The notes below the pieces were generated by a model. It was not told the origin of the DNA, ran no database searches, and worked only from the letters and a program-made list of their open reading frames with translations. Source: Nitrospinaceae bacterium UBA3496 (GTDB lineage: Bacteria > UBA8248). From it: 29,513 nucleotides of DNA. A program made the position numbers and the translations under genes. Of this stretch, positions 24,804 through 29,513 are shown piece by piece; within the stretch, counting starts at the first letter, position 1; each line of letters starts with the position of its first letter. The stretch spans positions 1 to 29,513 of the forward strand of contig DFQF01000085.1 of NCBI GenBank assembly GCA_002377645.1, read 5' to 3'.

Positions 24804-25174
24804 GACGGATCTCCAATAAAACCATCTTTTTTTGCTTTTTTTAAAGAGGCTTCTTTGTTTTCATTAGTGTCGATAATGCCCTCAGTTAAAGAATTTAATC
24901 CAATGATGTTTTTTGTTCCTGCAAATTCTACAAGTTCTACTTCTTTTTCATCTCCTGGTTCAAAACGTACGGCTGTTCCAGCAGGAATATTCAATCGCAT
25001 GCCGTAAGATTCTTCACGTGCAAATGACAGGAATCGATTTACTTCAAAGAAATGAAAATGTGAGCCAACTTGAATAGGTCTGTCTCCTCGGTTCGATACT
25101 ATAATTTTATTAGAACGTCTTCCTTTGTTTAAGGTGATCGTGCCTTCTGAAAGTATATATTCTCCAGGAATCAT
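24800..25174 (-). CDS. ureB: Urease beta subunit UreB
   Basis: A 124-residue structural subunit. [58 protein letters not shown] and an IGLNSLTEG segment follow the UreB pattern. The C-terminal 20 residues are Lys-rich and extend beyond the core, as in proteins of about 105-130 residues. Gap of ten bases to ureA; four-base overlap with ureC. Confidence 0.97.
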   Translation of the reverse strand: MIPGEYILSEGTITLNKGRRSNKIIVSNRGDRPIQVGSHFHFFEVNRFLSFAREESYGMRLNIPAGTAVRFEPGDEKEVELVEFAGTKNIIGLNSLTEGIIDTNENKEASLKKAKKDGFIGDPS

Positions 25175-25184
25175 TCATTTTCTC

Positions 25185-25487
25185 CTATCTTATAGGATCG
25201 TGAACGGTGACAAGTTTAGTCCCATCTGGGAATGTTCCTTCTACTTGCACTTCGTGTATCATTTCGGGAACACCTTCCATTACGTCATCCCGTGTAAGTA
25301 TAGTTGTTCCATAATTCATAAGATCGGCAACAGTTCGACCATCCCTGGCTCCTTCTAAAACTTCTGCAGTAATAATACTGACAGCTTCAGGATAATTAAG
25401 TTTTAGGCCACGTTTAAGTCTTTTCCTAGATAGATCTGCTGCTACAAAAATAAGAAGTTTCTCTTGTTCTCTGGGAGTTAGGTGCAT
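25185..25487 (-). CDS. ureA: Urease gamma subunit UreA
   Basis: A 100-residue subunit: [44 protein letters not shown] and TVHDPIR are all standard. The start is put at the ATG at 25487 with GGAG six bases upstream; an in-frame TTG at 25499 lies before it and lacks a signal. It is 34 bases downstream of urtE, and a palindrome lies in the gap. Confidence 0.97.
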   Translation of the reverse strand: MHLTPREQEKLLIFVAADLSRKRLKRGLKLNYPEAVSIITAEVLEGARDGRTVADLMNYGTTILTRDDVMEGVPEMIHEVQVEGTFPDGTKLVTVHDPIR

Positions 25488-25504
25488 GATTAGCTCCAAT
25501 TTTA

Positions 25505-25533
25505 ATTAATGTAAACATTAACTAAGCAGTCAA
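25505..25533 (-). promoter_or_regulatory. Palindrome and possible weak promoter between urtE and ureA
   Basis: TTAATGT-AA-ACATTAA at 25506-25521 is a perfect 7-bp inverted repeat ending directly at the urtE stop codon. On the minus strand TTGACT (25528-25533), 17 bases and ATTAAT (25505-25510) could form a promoter that the palindrome covers. A start near 25498 would leave hardly any leader before GGAG, so the promoter is doubtful, and the repeat could instead be a binding site or an mRNA hairpin between transport and enzyme genes. Confidence 0.35.
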
Positions 25534-26217
25534 TTTTTCAAGAAGGCTAGGGTCACATTCTCCCTTAGCTTCTCCTTGGGCAACAAATTGTCCTTTTTCC
25601 ATTACATAATACGTGTCAGATAGTCGCCATGCAAATTCCAGATATTGTTCTACCAAAACAATGGCAACCTCTCCAGCTTGTTTTATTTTCCATAGGACTT
25701 CTTCTATGTCTTGTATAATTGAGGGTTGTATTCCCTCAGTAGGTTCATCTAAAAGTAATAACTTAGGTTTGGATACTAACGATCTTGCTATAGCTAGTTG
25801 TTGTTGCTGACCACCACTCAAAACACCGCCTTTTCTAGTTAACATTTGTTTTAATACAGGAAAAAGTTCGAAAACTTCATCATCGTACATAGAAGGTTTT
25901 TCTGGATGTGCTTCTAGACCTAGTAAAAGATTTTCGTGTACGGATAATTGAGGGAATATTTCTCTACCTTGAGGGACATAAGAGATTCCAAGTTTTGATC
26001 TTCGTTCAGGTGGAAGTGTAGTAATTGAGGAGTCTTGAAACTTAATTTCTCCTTCTTTTGATGGTAAGAGTCCAATTAGTGATTTTAAAAATGTAGTCTT
26101 GCCCATTCCATTTCGTCCAAGGATTCCACATATTTTTCCAGGAGTTACTAAAAAATCTAACCCTCGCAAGATATGACTTTCCCCGTAGAAAACGTGTAAA
26201 TTATTGACGTTAAGCAA
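25522..26217 (-). CDS. urtE: Urea ABC transporter ATP-binding protein UrtE
   Basis: A 231-residue ATPase of the branched-chain amino acid/urea (HAAT) class, partner of UrtD. Walker A GRNGMGKTT (34-42), signature LSGGQQQQLAIARSL (133-147), Walker B PKLLLLDEPTEGIQPSII (151-168). The run GRNGMGKTT and EPTEGIQPSI are typical of UrtE rather than LivF. Start: TTG with GGGAG eight bases upstream, inside the end of urtD (eight-base overlap). Confidence 0.95.
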   Translation of the reverse strand: MLNVNNLHVFYGESHILRGLDFLVTPGKICGILGRNGMGKTTFLKSLIGLLPSKEGEIKFQDSSITTLPPERRSKLGISYVPQGREIFPQLSVHENLLLGLEAHPEKPSMYDDEVFELFPVLKQMLTRKGGVLSGGQQQQLAIARSLVSKPKLLLLDEPTEGIQPSIIQDIEEVLWKIKQAGEVAIVLVEQYLEFAWRLSDTYYVMEKGQFVAQGEAKGECDPSLLEKLTA

Positions 26218-26971
26218 TATTTTTCTCCCGACCTAAATACAATTCAATCACACGTTGGTCTTTATGGATATGATCAATGGAACCCTCACAAATAACGCTC
26301 CCCTCATGAAGTACTGTGACCCTGGATTCTAGTTCACGTACAAATTTCATGTCGTGTTCTATGACAAGGACTGATCTGTCTTTTGAAATAGTTCTCAATA
26401 AAGTTGCTGTTTTTTCTGTTTCTGTATCTGTCATACCTGCAACTGGTTCATCTATCAAAAGGAGTTGAGGATTTTGAACCATGACCATTCCAATTTCAAG
26501 CCATTGTTTTTCGCCATGTGCCAACAATCCTGCACGGTTGTTTTGTTTGTCTTTTAATCCTATGATTTCTAATGTTTCATCTACTTTTGCCAGAGAATTT
26601 TCTTTTAAAGATTTAAAAACTAGGGTCATAACTCTCTTGTTTTGTTTTACAGAAAGTTCTAGATTTTCCCTGACAGTTAAGGTTTCAAATACAGTAGGTG
26701 TTTGAAATTTTCTTCCAACTCCTGTATTCGCTATTTCTTCTTCTTTTAGTCTGGTTAAATCTATATTTTCTCGAAAGATTACTCTCCCTTGATTAGGTTT
26801 GACTTTCCCTGTGACTACGTCTAAAAGTGTTGATTTTCCTGCACCGTTTGGACCTATCAAGCACCTAAGCTCACCTTTATCCATCGAAAAATTAAGCATA
26901 TTTAAAGCTTTAAATCCATCAAAAGAAACAACGACATCTTCCAGAAAAAGAATTGTATTTGAAACTGCCAA
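26210..26971 (-). CDS. urtD: Urea ABC transporter ATP-binding protein UrtD
   Basis: A 253-residue ATPase. Walker A GPNGAGKST (40-48), a VGRKFQTPTVFETLTVRENL segment (85-104) that marks UrtD/LivG-type proteins, signature-region LAHGEKQWLEIGMV (150-163), and Walker B LLLIDEPVAGMTDTETE (170-186). The 'HGEKQWLEI' and 'EPVAGMT' wording is specific to UrtD. The start is TTG with AAGGA seven bases upstream. It begins 17 bases after the urtC stop codon. Confidence 0.95.
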   Translation of the reverse strand: MAVSNTILFLEDVVVSFDGFKALNMLNFSMDKGELRCLIGPNGAGKSTLLDVVTGKVKPNQGRVIFRENIDLTRLKEEEIANTGVGRKFQTPTVFETLTVRENLELSVKQNKRVMTLVFKSLKENSLAKVDETLEIIGLKDKQNNRAGLLAHGEKQWLEIGMVMVQNPQLLLIDEPVAGMTDTETEKTATLLRTISKDRSVLVIEHDMKFVRELESRVTVLHEGSVICEGSIDHIHKDQRVIELYLGREKNIA

Positions 26972-26988
26972 TGTAAATCCTTTCGAAT

Positions 26989-28104
26989 CTATGGAGTAAT
27001 TAGATTTAAGATCCTCTTTAGTGATTTTTTAATCATTCCAATTAGTCCGTCCGGGAAAAATTGTACAACAAGAACAAACATTCCCCCTAAAAAATATAGC
27101 CAGTAGTCTGGATAGTTGCTGGTAAGAAAACTTCTCATCCAGTTTACGCTAACTGCTCCAAGGATAGCACCGCTTAATGTGCCTCTTCCTCCTACTGCTA
27201 CCCATATTACCATTTCTATTGAAGGAAGTACTCCTATTTTCCCTGGAGTAATTATTCCAACTTGAGGAACATATAAGGCACCTGCTATTCCTGCTAAAAT
27301 AGCAGAAATGGCAAAAACGAAAACCTTATAATTAGAGGGTGTGTAACCAGAGTATAGGACTCGGTTTTCTGAGTCCCTTATTGCGAGCAATATTTTTCCG
27401 GCCCTTGATTGAACAATATATTTGCAAATCAAATACGCAACACAAAGAGTAATTGCGGTTGCTAAATAAAGACAGCGTTGTGTGCCAAGGTCTTGTAATG
27501 AGAAACCAAGAATTTTCTTGAAATTTGTTAGGCCATTGGTTCCGCCAAGATTGATTTCATTTCTGTTAAATACTAACCATACAGAGAGTGCCAATGCTTG
27601 AGTGATAATGGCAAAATAAACACCTTTTACTCTAGTTCTAAATGCTAGAAATCCAAATAAAGATGCAAAAATTGCTGGCACTAAAATGATACAAAGCATA
27701 GTTAAGGGAAATGAATGAAATGGTTCCCAGAAAAACGGAAGCTCTTTCACACGATTCCATACCATGAAGTCAGGAAGTTTGCTTTGATAGACACCACTAG
27801 AACCTATTGCAAGAGTTAAGTACATTCCCATGCAATAACCCCCTAATCCAAAGAAGACTCCATGTCCTAGACTTAAAATTCCTGTAAATCCCCAAATAAG
27901 GTCAATACCTAGTGCGAGAATTGCATAAGAAAGAAATTTTCCAAAAAGATTTAAGGTGAAATCTGATATATGGAAAAATGATTCTGGAGGGGTAAATATA
28001 TTAAGTAGAGGGACTATAATTACAAAAAAAATCGCAAAAAAGAATAGGGTATTCCTGCTTATCTTTTTCTCAATATTTTGCTGGATCGGAAAATCTTTTA
28101 TCAA
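26989..28104 (-). CDS. urtC: Urea ABC transporter permease UrtC
   Basis: A 371-residue inner-membrane protein of the LivM class with about ten hydrophobic helices. LGIDLIWGFTGILSLGHGVFFGLGGYCMGMY and FRTRVKGVYFAIITQALAL are typical. The coupling loop region ILLAIRDSENRVLYSGYTPSNYK and the late GRGTLSGAILGAV are also present. The periplasmic insertion LPDFMVWNRVKELPFFWEPF is a UrtC mark, absent from LivM. Start TTG with GGAG seven bases upstream; two bases after the urtB stop codon. Confidence 0.94.
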   Translation of the reverse strand: MIKDFPIQQNIEKKISRNTLFFFAIFFVIIVPLLNIFTPPESFFHISDFTLNLFGKFLSYAILALGIDLIWGFTGILSLGHGVFFGLGGYCMGMYLTLAIGSSGVYQSKLPDFMVWNRVKELPFFWEPFHSFPLTMLCIILVPAIFASLFGFLAFRTRVKGVYFAIITQALALSVWLVFNRNEINLGGTNGLTNFKKILGFSLQDLGTQRCLYLATAITLCVAYLICKYIVQSRAGKILLAIRDSENRVLYSGYTPSNYKVFVFAISAILAGIAGALYVPQVGIITPGKIGVLPSIEMVIWVAVGGRGTLSGAILGAVSVNWMRSFLTSNYPDYWLYFLGGMFVLVVQFFPDGLIGMIKKSLKRILNLITP

Positions 28105-28106
28105 AA

Positions 28107-29513
28107 CTAGGCTCCACGGCTCCTTACAGAAAATAAACCTTCAGGTCTTTTCTGTAAAAACATTATTACCAAGAAAAGAATAAGTACTTTTCCAAAAACA
28201 GCGCCCATCCAGGGTTCTAGGAATTTGTTAAGTCCTCCCAATCCTAGTCCTGCTACGATAGTTCCAAATATTTTACCTACTCCGCCTGTAACGACTACCA
28301 TGAAAGAATCGACAATATAATTTTGTCCTAAATCAGGTCCAACATTGCCAACTTGACTTAATGCTGCTCCTGCAAGTCCTGCAAGTCCTGCGCCTAGTGC
28401 GAATGTCAGAGAATCTACCTTTCTAGAGGGTACTCCAAGACAACTACTCATCTCTCTGTTTTGTGTGACTGCTCTTATCCTCATGCCGGAGCGAGTTTTA
28501 AAAAGAAACAAGAAAGTTCCAACAACACATAAAATTGCCAACAGAACGATAAACAGACGATTATAAGGAAACTGAACACCAACCAGGACATGATAACCAC
28601 CTTTAAGCCAGGTCGGAGAAACCACACTTACGTTTTGTGCTCCGAATATCTGTCTAACAAGTTGTTGCAAGATTAAACTAATCCCCCAAGTAGTTAGAAG
28701 AGTTTCTAAAGGACGACCGTATAAAAAACGTATAATTGATATTTCCATTAGATAACCAATGGTTGCAGAAACCAGAAAAGCAGCCGGTAATGAAAATATG
28801 AAATAATAACCAAAGAAGTCAGGCGAGAAATAGTTTATAAATATTCCCTGTACAATAAAAGTTGAATAGGCTCCGAACATCATCAATTCACCATGAGCCA
28901 TATTAATTACGCCCATTAATCCAAAAACTACAGCCAGGCCAAGAGCCATAAGGAGTAAGATTGAACCTAAGCTTAAACCTCTAAAGACTGTGTCAATTGT
29001 AAACGTCCAGCTTTTATATGACTCTATTTTTTTTATCGCTTCATTTACAGCAGAGTGAACTTCTTGTTCTTCTTTAGTGAAATTAGTTTTCTTAGTATTT
29101 GTGATTCTTTTTAGATCAATGAGTCCATTCAAACCTTTTATTTCGCCAAGTTTAATCGCTGCATTCTTTTGAATATTTGGCGAAGCACTCTTTAATTGAA
29201 TAATTGCTATTGCTTCTTCAAAAGCATTTCTACTCAACCAATGGGTTTCTTTTTCTAATGCACTTTTGATAATGGGAATTGATTTTGGATCGCCTAATCT
29301 TGCTATTCTGGTAGATGCGGCTCTTCTAATATTTGGATCTTTAGAATATAGCTGACTAGTACTTTGAAGTATTAAAATATAAGGGCGAATAGCACGTCTG
29401 AGTCTCCTGTTAGCTCTGATTTCTTCTAAAGAAGATTCAGGAATAAGCAAATTTTTATTAGGAGTTTTTGAATTAGAAATGATCGTTTTGCCATAAGGAT
29501 TGAAAACAGGGAA
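28107..29513 (-). CDS. urtB: Urea ABC transporter permease UrtB (5' end outside window)
   Basis: The reading frame stays open to the right edge: upstream of the TTG that could be called as a start (29450), the codons continue without a stop, giving NPYGKTIISNSKTPNK and then LLIPESSLEEIRANRRLRRA. UrtB proteins carry such an N-terminal region with a signal peptide and HEAT-like helices before the permease, so the true start lies beyond the edge and at least 469 codons are present here. Helical repeats (RRAASTRIARLGDPKSIPII, NIQKNAAIKLGEIKGLNGLI) are followed by the LivH-type permease (GLSLGSILLLMALGLAVVFG, GVINMAHGELMMFGAY, SCLGVPSRKVDSLTFALGAG, GTIVAGLGLGGLNKFLEP). urtA is expected further right. 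Confidence 0.94.
   Translation of the reverse strand, partial: FPVFNPYGKTIISNSKTPNKNLLIPESSLEEIRANRRLRRAIRPYILILQSTSQLYSKDPNIRRAASTRIARLGDPKSIPIIKSALEKETHWLSRNAFEEAIAIIQLKSASPNIQKNAAIKLGEIKGLNGLIDLKRITNTKKTNFTKEEQEVHSAVNEAIKKIESYKSWTFTIDTVFRGLSLGSILLLMALGLAVVFGLMGVINMAHGELMMFGAYSTFIVQGIFINYFSPDFFGYYFIFSLPAAFLVSATIGYLMEISIIRFLYGRPLETLLTTWGISLILQQLVRQIFGAQNVSVVSPTWLKGGYHVLVGVQFPYNRLFIVLLAILCVVGTFLFLFKTRSGMRIRAVTQNREMSSCLGVPSRKVDSLTFALGAGLAGLAGAALSQVGNVGPDLGQNYIVDSFMVVVTGGVGKIFGTIVAGLGLGGLNKFLEPWMGAVFGKVLILFLVIMFLQKRPEGLFSVRSRGA

Noticed and set aside
1..29513. CRISPR array, insertion sequence, prophage or defence island
   Set aside because: No regularly spaced repeats, transposase, integrase or phage proteins were found in any part of the window.

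Overview
The window is AT-rich (about two-thirds A+T by eye), densely coded, and has no stretch longer than about 160 bases without a gene. Gene content suggests a bacterium of proteobacterial type, probably aquatic: FutA/FbpA-type iron uptake, a surE-pcm pair, UrtBCDE urea transport plus a full urease cluster, several EamA-type DMT transporters and a tRNA-Pro with encoded CCA. A DtxR/MntR-type regulator beside the iron transporter, a Gld-type ABC system with a DUF4340 protein, and ureD at the end of the urease cluster do not fit one textbook lineage. I do not assign a class. TTG start codons are frequent.

Layout. (1) 1-2883, minus strand: an iron module of DtxR-like regulator, FeoA-like small protein, Fe(III)-binding protein and the first part of the permease gene, which runs off the left edge. 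The regulator has a strong promoter whose spacer is exactly a perfect inverted repeat. A terminator hairpin lies between the binding protein and permease genes. (2) 2896-5912, minus: MOFRL-type glycerate 2-kinase, a DUF3047 secreted protein and a ROK sugar kinase, closely spaced. (3) 6024-12464, plus: an NAD-kinase/AcoX-like protein, then a four-gene ABC system (ATPase, ABC-2 permease, GldG-like protein, DUF4340 protein) ending in a terminator hairpin. (4) 12515-16924: a DinB-like protein, two tandem DMT transporters, and an opposing surE-pcm-PPOX operon. (5) 17074-20417: a TcuA-like flavoprotein, an SDR, a third DMT transporter and tRNA-Pro(GGG) with a terminator. (6) 20437-29513, minus: urtB(partial)-urtC-urtD-urtE-ureA-ureB-ureC-ureE-ureF-ureG-ureD.

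How it works together. The right third forms a urea pathway: ABC import (UrtA expected just beyond the right edge), then hydrolysis by a nickel urease matured by UreDEFG. The left end is metal-responsive iron uptake in which the regulator probably controls its own promoter. The centre combines small-acid and sugar phosphorylation with an envelope ABC system of unknown substrate. No rRNA, CRISPR array, insertion sequence, phage gene or obvious defence system is present. The most original features are the regulator with its cysteine tail, split-off FeoA-like partner and embedded operators, and the orphan ABC system next to the AcoX-like kinase.
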